A DNA stretch of 64,000 bases. It comes from Chelonoidis abingdonii (Eukaryota > Chordata > Testudines > Testudinidae). The stretch lies in assembly GCF_003597395.2 (NCBI RefSeq), contig NC_133771.1:140745546-140809545 (forward strand). The letters are read 5' to 3'. Below are positions 11,956 through 24,700 of this stretch, in pieces. Made by a program: the position numbers and the translations under genes. Every line of letters begins with the position of its first letter. Within the stretch, counting starts at the first letter, position 1. The notes below the pieces were generated by a model. It searched no databases, was not told the DNA's origin, and saw nothing but the letters and a program-made list of their open reading frames with translations.

Positions 11956-13560
11956 AAAAACCACAGTGATCCCAACAATCTCATTTACTTTCAAGAAACC
12001 CTTCCCCGGGTATAAAACCAGCATTAAACTTGCTCTAACCCAGAGCATAATTAAAACGAACTAACAAAACCAAAACTTCTTCAAAGCACATCAATCAGTC
12101 CATTATCACCTATTTTTTCCTTCCATAATCATGGAAACTAGGGCAAAACTGGCTGAATAATGGAAGAATATATTTGATGAAAAATGCTAAAATTTACAAC
12201 TAATAATAGTTGGATCGCCTCCAACTAACAGAAATCTAAACTGTCGTGATATGTTTATGCCAAAATCTATTGTAAACATGTAAAATATTACTCTGTATTT
12301 ATTATTGAAAAATTTCAAAATCTTTTAGGATTGCATGTAACTGAGATAAAAAATAATTGACTCTGGGTATTGAAAAAGGGACATCAGGAACACATGGCCT
12401 ATTGTTCAACAGATTTACACAGGAGAGCAAATGGACAAAGTCTTTAGGCCAACATTTTCAGCTTAAAGTTAAGGCAGTCTGTAGAACACCTGCACCTCCC
12501 ACAGAATTCCCCTGACAACTGTGGGTGTTGCAACTGCACATCATCTCTGAAAAGAAGCCCCCTGTATTTAGCCAGAGACTTTCTTGTAGGGTGGGAGTAA
12601 ACACAGTTTAATGAGGAGCTGAACAAATCCATAATCCTCCATAGAGATTTTGCTCTTATAAACAGAGTAAGAATTAAAATGCTGAGTGTGGAAATCAGAT
12701 GTGGGGTGCAAGTGGAAGAGAGCTGAATATGCAGATTTTGTTGTTGTTTCAATTCATTTCTCAGGTGGGAGCAGCTCTTTTGACTCTTGTTTACTGAGAG
12801 AAAGATGGAATGTAGGAGCCAGAAGATTCCACAGCAGCTGGGTGTGTGTTAGCAGGAGGCTAGAGTGTTGTGCCTGGGGCAGTGGGGTTGGGTGCAGTGA
12901 TACACATTTGTAGCACCCAGCACATACACAGTGTTGTCACCAGTATTTTGCAGTATAACTCTTGTATGAACCTTCAGACTGACACATCAGGTAGAAACAA
13001 AACAACCTGTTTCACTTTTCCATAAAATTTCCTTCCTTCCTTCTGCAATTCTCCACTTGGAAAATTGCTATGAATTCAACTGCTACAATTTTCTATGAAT
13101 CAATCAAATTAGTTGATTGAAAAATTGACAGTACTGTCCCCAACACATTTTTTGCACAGAAAGGGATGATCAAGTTTAAATTCCACGGTGCCAGCAGCAT
13201 TGTTATTGTTGCTCAGGCAAAGAGAACAATCATGAAACTCAGTTCAATTGAAATGGGTTACTTGTACTTTTACACAAAATATACAGGATTGTTCTGTTTT
13301 ATGAGCACGCAACACGTTTCTCTGGTGGAAGGAGTTAAACTACATTAGTGGGAAAATTATTCTACCCTCTGAGTGTTCTTTTGGGTGCATGAGTTTCATC
13401 AGCAGGGTCCTGATTTTGTAACTAAAAGACTGAATTAAGATTTGCATTTTCTGTCTCTTACTATTGCCCAATTCTTTTTTGCCATCACAACCACCACCAG
13501 TCACTGTTTTAACAATAGCTTTGTCACAAGGAGAAGAGATCAACAGGAAAGTCTATACAC
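11956..13560. other. Intergenic, nothing recognised
   Basis: AT-rich single-copy-looking sequence. The frame at 12686-12913 has no domain or splice context to support it. Confidence 0.4.
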
Positions 13561-13569
13561 ACTGCAAAC

Positions 13570-14510
13570 AAGCCAACCCAACTCTCACAAATTGATTGCA
13601 AGAATCATGATTTCTGAGTAAAATTAAGCCTCACTCACGATCACAAGATAAAACTCTCAAATGTCAGGATTTTCCCCCGCCCAGCAGTGGCACAAATGTG
13701 TTTCCAGTCAAACAGGAGTTATTCCACCCTAAACCAAGGAATGTGATTTCTCCATCAGGCAGTTAATTCCAAAATACTTTGAAAGTTAATGAGAATTCAT
13801 TTACATATCAGATAAACAAAGCTATCAGGCTAACAAGTGGGGAGGAAGAGACAGCTGGTTACACCCCACCCAAGAAGAGAAACTTCATGAGATATAAAGA
13901 AGCGGGGGAGGGCCAACTCTCAACTAAGCAACTGAATCAACAACAACAAAAAAATCCTGACATCTGCAAGTTCTAAAAGTGAGGCTTAATTTTACATAGC
14001 AGCCCCAAGGCAGCTGCTCCCCTGCCAGCCTAAGAAGTGGGAAAAGAGGTGAGGCTGTGGGGGGTGAGGAGGGTGATGGCTGATGGGATGGGAGGGCTAT
14101 ATGGATGGTGGGTTCTGAGCAAATGGAGTAAGTGCTGGGAAGGTGAACTGAGAGCAGTGGGGGCTGATGAAGTAGGAGGTTGAACTGATGGGGTGGTGTA
14201 ATGTGGCTGCGGGACTGAATTGAGTGAGGTTGAGTGGGTACAGAACTGATGGATGACAGGATTAATTGCTGGATAGGAGATGGCAGAGAGCTCCTACAGC
14301 AGGAATCAAAATCACCTTATCCAGTGCAGGTGGGAGAGCTGACAACACTGATTGTCACATGCATACACACTGGAGATGGGCAGGGGGAGTTCAAAAATCA
14401 AGAGACTGACCTAAAAAACACAATATAATATTTTGTTAAAAATCTCATGATTTTGGGGGTCCAATTATGATTTATTATCTCCTGAAGTTGACAATATTGG
14501 CACTGTAATA
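13570..14510. repeat. Paired ATCATGATTT-type repeat pieces
   Basis: CCAACTCTCACAAATTG / AATCATGATTT at 13577-13615 and AATCTCATGATTTTGGGGGT / GAAGTTGACAATATTGG near 14445-14505 are inverted to each other. A third piece (ATCATGAGAGTTGGCAACAC) is at about 32253. The span may be one decayed element with a G-rich centre (14040-14230). Confidence 0.4.
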
Positions 14511-16428
14511 TCTGTCTATCTATTTACATATATATCACAAGCTGTTTGGGGTAGTGACCATCATTTACTATGTTTGTATAGTGCTAGCCCAACTAGGCCC
14601 CAGCCTGGTTGAGATATTTAAGTACTATCTCAACATTAATGTGAAACAACAACAACATCAAGAACCAAAATAGGGTTTGTGAAACAGGAAAATCTTTCTA
14701 TGTCGCCACCTCCAGATAGGTAACTGAGCACATTTCTCTAACCTAATTCAGCAGAAATTTCACAGCTTTTAATGTGAGAGTGGTTCATATTTCAAAATAA
14801 TAAAGTTCAAAAATCTCCTTTGGGTCAGAAGTAATCCAGATTTTTATTTACCTGTCTTCTCTTAATTTGAAGGTAGCTTTATCTATTATCCTATTTCTCC
14901 TATAAATATTCCCTTTCATTTTACTCTCCTTCACCCATATTTCATTTTTTCCTCCAACCCCATCACCTGATCCAAACCTCCAAATGCACAAAAAATTGGC
15001 TCTTATGTATTTATTTATTTATTTTAAGAACTGAGATTGTGTTGAAGCACTCAAAAAAGTATAAGTCTCTTCTCTTTATGACTCCTACCCAATCTGGGTT
15101 TATCAAAATGGTTTAGCATTACAACCTCAGGGCTACTTTTCAAACAAGTATTCTGCAACTAGAGCTTCTAAAAACACCCAATAGGCACAGTTCAGAGACC
15201 CTATAATCTTTCTTTGTTTCACAGGGAATCATTAGAGTGACTGAATTTTTTATCACAATCTGGGATTAGACCTTCTATTACATAATTTAACAACAGTGGT
15301 TCTTAGCACTCTCTAAAAACACCATATGCTATAATGCTGACCTTTTAACCACACAGGTCTCTTTCTCCCCCTTCCCAGCAGCTTTTTTTGTGAATATTTG
15401 AACTCTACTAACCCTTTCTGCTGTTGGGTTACCCTCTTATAGGAACTTTTTTCCCAGCATGCCTTTCTGGGAGCTCTCTCTTTAAAGTTGGCAGAATCAG
15501 GCTGCTTCACACCTAAGATACCCATTTTGCAACTGATTACTATAGGCAATACTTTCAGCTCTTCTAGTAGGTATGTATTCTTAACTTTTGTAATTTTTCA
15601 TTCTTACACTTTAGGGGATGGCACATTCTCATTCTGTTACTGACAATTTTTTCTTTAGTCAACATTATAGTAAGATTCTGAACTACACTGTCATTTCATT
15701 CTGGGAGAATAAAGCAAACATGCTGTTTTAGTGTTTGGACTCTGTAACCTCAGGTACTATCTATCTCAGGTACTTAAATGGGTACCGCCCATTACTGTAG
15801 TATCTGAGTGCCTCAGACTTTAATGTGTAAACCTCAGAACACATCTGTAAGGTAAGGTAAGGAAGTGCTATTATTCTTGTGACAGAGTCTGTGATATGTC
15901 AGTAATGAATTTTGAACTCCATTTTCTTCTGTGGCTTCTATTTTGTACCCTGTCTTCCATTTTGTGTCCTAATTGCCATTTTGTGGTCTATATTGAAAAA
16001 AAACAGCCTGAATTTGACAAGTTTAGTCTATTCTAGACACTGCCCTGCCCAGGAAGGGTGTCAGACACCTCAGAAAGGACTAGCATAGAGAGATGTGGTA
16101 TTCAGTGAGCATTTGCTGCTTAAGGTGTTTGTAAGAGCTCTGCTTTATTCTGTGCTTGGCTCCAACTAGCACAAGAGCTATTCTCTTTGAATGACTCTCA
16201 AGGACAGGCTCACCTCAAGGGACAATAGTTTTCTTCACATGGGACTCACATGGCTAGGGGCTGGACTTTCTCAGCTATGCATTAGCAGCATTTGACCCCT
16301 CTGAGAGAGAAGTCATAAATATTAGGGCACGCTTCATGTCACAAAAATAAAAGGACGTCTTTGACTGTCATTGAGTAAAATATACCACTACTTCAGCTGT
16401 TGGAGCTTTGTCAAATGGGTTTGGGGAA
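14511..16428. other. Intergenic, no confident feature
   Basis: Mostly AT-rich. 15880-16345 could be an old solo LTR (starts GTGACAGAGTC, ends CATGTCACA, contains ATAAATATT) but I cannot confirm the family. Confidence 0.35.
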
Positions 16429-16430
16429 GG

Positions 16431-17045
16431 GTGGATAAAAATCAATGATTTTTTTTTAAATATAAAAAAATTGGATTTTTAACATTTAAATCCAATTTTT
16501 TTGATAAAATGCTTTTTGAGGAAAAAACCTATCTAAAGATAGTTTTAATTAAGGTACATTATAGCTCAAAGATGTCTCATACTACAGAATTAGAATTTAT
16601 AATCCCTATTCCCTGATGAGATAATATATTCATTTAATGTTTAAGAAAAGTTTTGTAAATGAGTTTCAATAGTTCATGGATTAGGGACCCCATCTTATGG
16701 GGTTCCAGAGGCTTCTGTATAGATTATTTAGGTTAATCTTTCTATCGACCCAATGGGGCTCAGTCTAGAAGATACCATCGGAGATGCCTAGTTTTGCAGT
16801 TCTCAAAAACTGTGGATTTGTGTCTCCAGAGATAACATGCAAAAATGTTTTTAAATAAATAAATAATATACAGAGGTGAGAAATAACAGACCTCAACCCC
16901 ATTGTCTCTCTGCAAATTTGTGTACACAGAGTCAATCGCTTACCTCTCTAAAAATGAAAAGTTTCAAAAAGTTCAGTGAATAGAAGATTGTTGGGGGCAG
17001 ACTAGATCTGGACAAGGGGAAGCATTCTGGAGATAAATGTGAGAA
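16431..17045. mobile_element. Non-autonomous DNA transposon, copy 2 (truncated)
   Basis: It begins AAGGGTGGATAAAAATCAATG and follows copy 1 (4710-6096) base for base with moderate divergence until about 17045. It then leaves the alignment. It lacks the hAT insertion of copy 1. Confidence 0.75.
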
Positions 17046-17079
17046 GGGAGAGACAGGCAGTAGAAACAAAAGTGCAACT

Positions 17080-17305
17080 GTTTGAGCAGCAAAAACAACA
17101 AGGCTGCCCCTCTGCCTAAGAGCCGGAGGGACATGCCGGCTGCTTCCCAGGAGTTGTGTGGATCTGGTCATGGAGCCTGCGTGCCCTGCTGCGACAGCAA
17201 TCGGACTTTTAACAGCCTGGTCAGCAGTACTGACTGGAGCCACCAGGGTCCCTTTTCGACTGGGTGTTCTGGTCAAAAACTGAACACCTGGCAACCCCAG
17301 CTTCA
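17080..17305. repeat. Turtle-type dispersed repeat
   Basis: CAGCAATCGGACTTTTAACA, GGTCCCTTTTCGACTGGGTG and AAAACTGAACACCTGGCAACC form a repeat-like tail. The open frames on both strands have no recognised domain. Confidence 0.4.
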
Positions 17306-18460
17306 AGATGCAATGCTCAGCTCAGGTAGACACACATGCACTTGCTCTGCTCATGAAAACAGCAACCCTGTCTGAGATTCTAGTTACAAGCCTGAGCCGC
17401 TGCCCATGCTGCCATGGCCACAATGCTAATTCAGTGCACTATGTTGTGCAGAGCTAGCACATAGTATATATCTACCCAAACTGGAAATCACACCTACCAG
17501 CTGCAGTGCAGATGGACCCACGGTGGCCATGGCAATGCAGTGGAAACAGACCGTCAATTCCAGTCATCAGTTCCAGACCCAGGCTGCAGAAGGCAGTAGA
17601 GTCGCAGGTTAACAGCAGATTCTGAGAGCAGGCAGAGACAATCTGGAACAGGATGGTGTGATCCTGCTGCATTACTTGCACAATGTAGCAGATGTCTGAA
17701 ACTTGAGTCTGTCTGGCTTCCCACGGCTAATCTGCAAGTGGGAAATGGGGGAAACTCCACCTTGTGCCAGGAGCTGTGAGCCCTGACCAGGCTTCCAGGT
17801 TTTCTCTCTGAGACTCAGCGTTTTCACTTGTCTCCATGTATATTAAAAGGAGTACTAGGGAGGAAACTAAGCACCAACCAGCACCCCATAATCGTACAGT
17901 AGTGCGTAAGCGTTGTTATGCCTCTGAAATGGTGCCAACAGTATGCAGGTGTGTAGGCAATCATCATAGGCATGGCTACCTGGAGAGACAAGTGTGAAAG
18001 AAGTCTCCCAAAGGGTACCAGCTGCATGGTGGCACCCAACAAACCCCAATACTACATATATAAACCAATCACAAAGATAAGCAGGCACTTGGAGTGTATG
18101 TGGTGGAGCAGGGAAGGAGAACAAGAATAATAATGAAAAAGCTAGGGCAACTTAAGGGACAAGAAAAAAGCTGTCATACATAGCTGAGTTTGCTTTGTGA
18201 GTCTGTGCTGGGACTTCGGAGGGGACTGGGTGCCTGGGTTACCGGGATGTGGTTTGTGATAGAGAGGAACCTAGAGGGTAGAGGATCTAGGCTCTAAGGC
18301 CAATACTGGGGCCTCTTTACCTTGTCCTGCTGAAACTGAGGCCTCCTCATTCTCCAGCTGAAGAGAGGTCAGCTGGATGCCTGTGCAGCAGACTCTATGG
18401 CGGTCCCAGGTGGTATGGGAGAGCATCTGCAGACAATTGTCTGTTACCTGTAAACAGTTC
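17306..18460. other. Intergenic, nothing recognised
   Basis: Moderate GC. No CpG-island-like promoter for LGALS8 is obvious. Frames at 17472-17760 and 17824-18124 overlap one another and look accidental. Confidence 0.35.
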
Positions 18461-18704
18461 AGTGGTGAGCTGGAAGGACAAGGCTGCAGACACTAGTGTC
18501 ATGCAAAATCTGTGTCCTCCTGACAGGTCTCCTGATCATTTTTTGGAAGCAATGGCGCAGAAGACAGTTGTGAGGCTGATTTTAAGTTCCGCACCCTATA
18601 CCAACCAGCTGCTGTGGTCGGGCACCATGAAGCTAGCACTGAGAGCTAGTATCCAGCTTAAGGAAGAATTTCGTTCTCCAGGGCAGCATCTTTTACCATG
18701 ATGA

Positions 18705-19086
18705 AATTCAAACAACTATTTTAAAGTGCATGAAAAGAAAATGAAGTTTAAAAAGAATAAAGCAATTTGTTTCAAAAAGACAGTTTTAAACAGTAATCCA
18801 CATGTGGTGCAAACAGAACAGCCAAAAATAAAGCTACGTTATCAGCAGGCAACCACACACTGGCTCTTTAAGGAATGCCTGGGGAGGAGGCTTTCAGAGC
18901 AGGGTACATGTGGTGATGTCATTGTGTTGGTGCATGAGAACCAGGAAATAGAAGTGGAGGAACCATTTGTACTGTGCAAGCAGAGTGACCAGCTAAATGA
19001 ATTCACTGCTGATCGTAATGGAAACATATATTTGATTTACAGTCAGATTTCGGTTTGTAGCTCTGAAGAGGTTATTCGTTACAAAG
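18705..19086 (+). CDS. Unidentified open frame ending at a splice donor
   Basis: The frame is open from 18705 (after a TGA) to AAAG|GTAAGC at 19086/19087. The first ATG is 18741. It encodes about 120 residues with mixed, protein-like composition: basic N-terminal part, then HWLFKECLGRRLSEQGTCG, VHENQEIEVEEPFVLC and FTADRNGNIYLIYSQISV. I do not recognise the family. A second frame just upstream (18462-18701, containing MAQKTVVRLILSSAPYTN) is separated by a stop and a frame change. It could be an internal exon of an unknown gene, a decayed gene or retrocopy, or a transposon fragment. It lies 2.7 kb before the first LGALS8 coding exon on the same strand. Confidence 0.35.
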
Positions 19087-19089
19087 GTA

Positions 19090-20265
19090 AGCATAAATTA
19101 AATATGATTTAAACAGATTGACAATATCCCTTCAGGAAAAAAACTGTGGAAATTTAAAAACGCAGATGTATTTGAATACAGAAAAAAGGGTTGACTCCAT
19201 TGAAGGGACCATACAAAAGAAATAAGAACTAGACAATTAAAAGGACCCTGCAGAGTTAAAATCATATTTTAAAAATATGCCTTCGTGTTATTAAAAACTT
19301 CTGATTATTCAAATTTAAACCTTTAAAAACGAATTTGTTTTACACTGGTCTTATTTTGTTTACTTTTTAGGTTCGTCTCAAATGAGTCAATTTCACTTTA
19401 TACAGTCTATCTTCACTTTCTAGTTCTGATGTACTAGCACAATTTTGGAAAGTACGGGGAACCTTTATATCCAAAATAAATTAATTTTACTGCACTGATT
19501 TCTTTTAAAAAAGGGGATATTTCTCTTAGTATTGTTTTTATGTAAAACTTTAAAAAAAAAAAAAAAAAAAAAAACCCCCGACAATATCTGTGGTTTGGGT
19601 TTAAATTAACCTGGCCACATCTCTTAAAGTAATTCTTAAAACTCATGGAGAATGATCATTTGACTGACTATAGTGAATGGCAGGATTATCTGCCTGTTTG
19701 GTGTTTATTACCAGGAATATTTTGGAGTTAGTGAGATATTATTACATCAAAGTGACATTTAAAGGTATTACAATTTTTTTTTTCATTTTGGAGCAGAAAA
19801 ACTGCATGTGTTTCCCAGTTTTAGAAAACCTTAACTTCAGTCCTGCTCCATGTTTAGAAATAAAAATAATGCAGCTCACCAGTTTCAGTATTGTCTGGAG
19901 ACTTTAGCTTAATGAATATTGCAAGTAATTTTCTCTCTGTTGAAAACTTGGGCATCTGCTGTGCATTTCTATCACTGAATCCCTGCCCACAAGTAGAGCC
20001 CAGCAATTGTATACCATTCCCTCATTCCAAAAATACAGAAATATTCCAACTTTCTCTCCATGTTATTCCCCACTTTCATGGTATGAAATTGCCACACCAT
20101 CCGAGGCATCCTGCAACACTGCCAAGATTTCAAATGCATCACAGGCTTTTACACTTAATATCTTTTAGCTATGCCAGTTTGTACATATGCCACAGAATTT
20201 TCAAGCTTGTTCATTTTCTGTAGTCCCAGAGTCCTCTTTTTTTAATGAAGTCTAGTTTGGTGTCA
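19090..20265. other. Non-coding, nothing recognised
   Basis: AT-rich, with an A run at about 19551-19574. No exon support. Confidence 0.4.
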
Positions 20266-20269
20266 CAGG

Positions 20270-20470
20270 TCATGGGAAGGAGCAGCATGGTCCAGTGAAT
20301 AGGCTACCAAATTAAGAGTCATAAGATCTGGTTCCATTTCTGGCTCTTCTACTAGGTTACTCTGTACTGGGAATATCATCCCTCTTCTGTGCCTGTTTCC
20401 CCATCTCTAAGATGAGGCTAATGATATTTGCCTTTATAAATTGCTTTGGTGGGTGAACAACCCTATAGAA
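20270..20470 (+). repeat. MIR-like CORE-SINE
   Basis: AGCAGCATGGTCCAGTGAAT, then TCTGGTTCCATTTCTGGCTC, GTGCCTGTTTCCCCATCTCT and AAGATGAGGCTAATGATA, in the usual MIR order. Confidence 0.7.
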
Positions 20471-20474
20471 GAAT

Positions 20475-21666
20475 TAAGTATTTTGTTGCCACATAATAAA
20501 ATATAGAAAAAATTAAAATATAATAAAGTTACAGTAGGCCACACCTCCACTGAGAGACTGAAGTAAATAAATCATGATGCAGGAGTACAATAGTTACTTT
20601 GTTCTGATTGGTTAAATATATTGTAACAAATATCAGGCAGTGATACAGCAAACGTAGGCCCCACTAAGTCTGCTTAAATGAAATAGCCTGTTTGCATAAT
20701 AGAATAGTATAAATAATATTATTGTTTGTAGGTTTACATTTGGGTATTACATTCTGGTCACTGTGGGATGTCCTTCTGAAGAAGGGAGGGGTTGCTGAGT
20801 ACAGGATACACTAAGAAGCTGTAGTTTCATTGCTGTTCATTGCTATCTGTTCAGTGACTCTGTCAGTACTGTCCTTGAGCTATTCATTGATATCTAGGAT
20901 TGTATATGCTGAAGGACATAGAAAACAGAAACTTTGCTTCTCAGTTGTGGTATTTGCTAGTCTTTTCACCACATTATCAAAGGTAAGAGAACCCATGGCC
21001 TTTTGATTGGTCAGGAGAGAGCAAAGGTCAGCCTACAGACTCTCCCTCAGGAGAGTTAGGAATTAGCAAAAGAAGAAAATAAAATTGCTCTCTTGCTTTT
21101 TTCAAACTAAATTTTGCTTGGCTCTTGTGTAGGAGGTAGGAACATACAAAGAGCCTTCCCCACTTGCACTCCCACATAAAGATCAGGAACAACTGCAGTC
21201 CCTGAGTGCAGGGACCACTCCTCAGCTTCTCTGTGGGACTGTGACTTCGTTCTTCTCCCACAGTTTCCATGCTAACATGAAGATCTAGGCAGCTGTGTAG
21301 AAAGGAGAATGGTGAACCATACTTAAGGGCTGTGCATTGTCCACACTTCCCAGGCACAGTGGGGAGTTGTGGGAGAGATTTTATCTCTTGAGAACCAATT
21401 ATTCCCAGAGCTCTCAAGCCAACTTTGTAGCTATGTCCACACTGCCCTATGGTAAGGGGTATGTCTTACTGGGACAACTAAGCACTTAATTTTCATATCT
21501 TGTAGAAACTGTAACATTAAGCCAGCAAATTCCTGTTAAAACATTTTCATTAGTATGTCAAAAAACATGAAGAAGATTTAATATTTTGAAGGCTGAACAA
21601 GGATTACTTCATTTAGGTTTTTAATTAAAACTTAATTTTGGTTTTCCAAAGGGATCCTTTCTTCAG
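20475..21666. other. Region just upstream of LGALS8 coding exon 1
   Basis: No recognised repeat or exon. 5' UTR exons of LGALS8 may lie here or further upstream but could not be identified. Confidence 0.35.
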
Positions 21667-21753
21667 TGCCAACAAAACTGAGAAATTTAACTATATTCAA
21701 AATCCATCGCTGGTCACATGCAGCCAACAGACTTGGCTGAAGCAGGGAAGACG

Positions 21754-21792
21754 ATGCCGTTGGACCAGCTGCAGAAGATAATCCATAACCCG
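21754..21792 (+). CDS. LGALS8: LGALS8 coding exon 1
   Basis: Encodes [13 protein letters not shown], matching the galectin-8 N-terminus, followed by donor GTAATT. The exon must extend 5' as UTR. A pyrimidine-rich TTTCTTCAG ending at 21666 is a possible acceptor. The ATG at 21718 is in frame, so a longer N-terminus cannot be excluded. Confidence 0.85.
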
Positions 21793-24700
21793 GTAATTCC
21801 CCATCGTGTAAACAGCTTCTCCCTGAAAACATTGGGCAGCTTTATCCCAAGGGACTTTGCTCTTACATGTCAACTAGTCAGAACTGTGTGCTGTTTGTGT
21901 GGTGATAGGAATATTGAGAAATCTCCAAATGTCTCATGCACATGAGAGTAACACCTGCTGCTTTCAGTACAGTTCCTGTTAATAGGGGTAAGGGACTTGG
22001 AGCTGTGTGTATCTTCAAAGTTAAAGTACAGTATTTCCAAAAAGGAGAGAGCAATCATAAATTTGGAGTATCACAAGTCTTATCATTGTGCTGTCAGCAT
22101 TACCCCGTCTCAATGGAAATGTGAGACTTAATCAGGTGGAGCACTTAGCCATACGTTTTGGATAGGAGACAGAGTTGGGCTTTTTGGCATGCAGAACAAC
22201 TACATACATCTTCCCTATTCTTCTTCATAATTTCCATATTCTTTTTGGGGCTGAACCCAGCATTGTGTTGTTCTTTATTATTTTGTAGTTCTAGGTTTGT
22301 ATGGGTTTCATGACTTTGTTCTTATAGAAGCTGTATTAGTGTATTGGTTTGATTTTTGTTATGTAAAGGAGGAAGTTGAATGGGAAGCTATTTTTAAACT
22401 TAACTATGAAGGGAATAGCACCCTCCAATAAAAATACATACGAGTCTATGTTACAGGCGAAACTGATAGCACTGCCTCTTATGAAGGTTGCCTCACACTT
22501 CTCAGTAGAAGACACTGTCTTCAGTTGAAACAACAAGGAGTCCTTGTGGCACCTTAGAGACTAACACATTTATTTGTGCATAAGCTTTTGTGGGCTAGAA
22601 CACACAAAAGCTTATGCTCAAATAAATGTTAGTCTCTAAGGTGCCACAAGGATTCCTCGTTGTTTTTGCTGATACAGACTAACACAGATACCACTCTGAA
22701 ACCTGTCTTCAGTTGCTTATAGCTTTGTCATACGTTGACTGGGGTAAAATTTTCCTTGCTAGGTGTCTAACTCAGCTTGAAGTTTTCTAGAAAATTTCAG
22801 CCAAAATGGTTTAGTTGTTTCCATGAATGAGGCTAGTGGAAAAAGTGTTATTTTGCCCATGTTAAAAGATTCTGGTGATCTTTTCTTTCAGGCAGGCCAT
22901 TCATCCACTTTTAAGCCAGACAGTCCTAATTTTGGAAAAGTTTGTCCCTGTCCTGTACCAGACATATTTTTGTCCAGTATTATCATGCATGCAAGGGCAT
23001 ACAGGCGGAAGCAGGCCCACGCTGTTGCAGAAGTACTGGAATGTTTGGTATTCGAGGATGTGTCAGTGGCCGTTCTGTTTTCTTTGGAAGTCCATGCTTT
23101 GGAGCAGGAACTTGAAATATGGCGGGGGGTGGAGGAGTAGCTTTTGTGTAATGGATGTGCCTTTTGCCTTCTCATGAAAATCTGCTCAATTTTGGCCAAG
23201 TTATGAGTCTTTGAAAAATCTCAGATTGAACATGCTCAATAGACTTCTTAGATATTAAGAGCTACATTTCTAGAAATTTCTGTCCATACGGTGCATGCTC
23301 CAGTCCAGGACTGAGCTGGACTTTACTTGCAGTTGTGGCTATGGGCTATGAAAGGATGGGTACATGAACTGAGAGCAAGGAGCAGAATAGAGGAGGAAGC
23401 TGCATAATTCAAGATGAGGACAAGATCTGGACCTGCGGAGGGGCAGGGAGAATAGATTGAGAGAAGAAACCAGAAGGGGTCAGGACAGAAATTGGAATTG
23501 GAGGTTGATGAAGAGGAGCAGGAAACTGGGAATGGTGGGGGAGGGGTGACCTGGGACTGTTTGAGTAGGGATGAGGGGACTGGGAACCAGTAGATATGGG
23601 AGGGGGGAGACTCAGATCAGATAAGAAGCTGAGGGTAGAGACTGGAAGTGGGAATCATTGGGAAGCAGGGAAAGCTGCTGAGGAGGGACAGATCTGATGA
23701 AGGGACAATGTGGTGGAGAATTGGGATAGTTTAGACAAGACTGGGACAGGGAGCCGTGTGTGTGACTCTGAGCTGTACTTGTGCCTGGCCAACCAAGCGA
23801 TCTGGATAGCTGTATATGTGTGACTTGTCCTCTTCATTATTACCACTTCTCCAATTAGTGTCATCTATCAACTTTATCAGTGGTTCTATGTTTTCTTCCA
23901 GATCATTGATAAAAATGTTAAATAGCATAGGGCCAAGAACCAGTTCTTTCGGAAACCCACTAGAAACACACCCACTTGATGATTCCCCATTTACAGCTAC
24001 ATTTTGAGACCTATCAGTTAGCCAATTTTTAATTTTTAGTGTGTACCATCTTAATTGTATATTGTTCTATTTTTTTAATCATGTCATGCAATACCAAGTC
24101 AAATGGTATTACAGAAGTCTAATTATATTACATCAACACTATTACCTTTTATCAACCAAACTTGTAATCCAATAATAAAAAATAAATAAATTAGTTGACA
24201 GGATCTACTTTCCATAAACCCATGCTGATTGTCATTAATTATATAACCTTCCTTTAATTCCATATTAACTGCCCCTTTATCATGCCCAGGATGGATGTCA
24301 GGCTGAGAGGCCTATAATTATCTGCGTTATCCTGTTTACCCTTTTAAAAAATTGGCACAGCATTAGCTTTTTATCCAATCTTCTGGAACTTTCATAGTGT
24401 GCTAAGACTAGCAGTCCAGTGAGCTCCTCATCTGGCTCTTTTAAAATTCTGGTGTCAAATTATCTTGACCTGCTGTTTTAAAAATGTCTGACTTTTAGTA
24501 AAAAGAACAGGAATACTTGTGGCACCTTAGCGACTAACAAATTTATTTGAGCATAAGCTTTCGTGGGCTACAGCCCACTTCTTCGGATGCATGGAATGGA
24601 ACATATATTGAGGAGTTATATATACACATACAGAGAGCATGAAAAGGTGGGAGTTGCCCTACCAACTCTAAGAGGCCAATTAAGTAAGGGGGGAGAAAAA

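Noticed and set aside
16932..17375. Frames of 124 and 97 codons
   Set aside because: They start in transposon copy 2 and run into another repeat, with no conserved domain.
1..21753. Exons of EDARADD, the usual upstream neighbour of LGALS8
   Set aside because: No death-domain or other EDARADD-like segment could be read in this interval.
22823..23199. Three overlapping frames on both strands upstream of LGALS8 exon 2
   Set aside because: They lie within the intron, have no galectin or other similarity, and are mutually overlapping.
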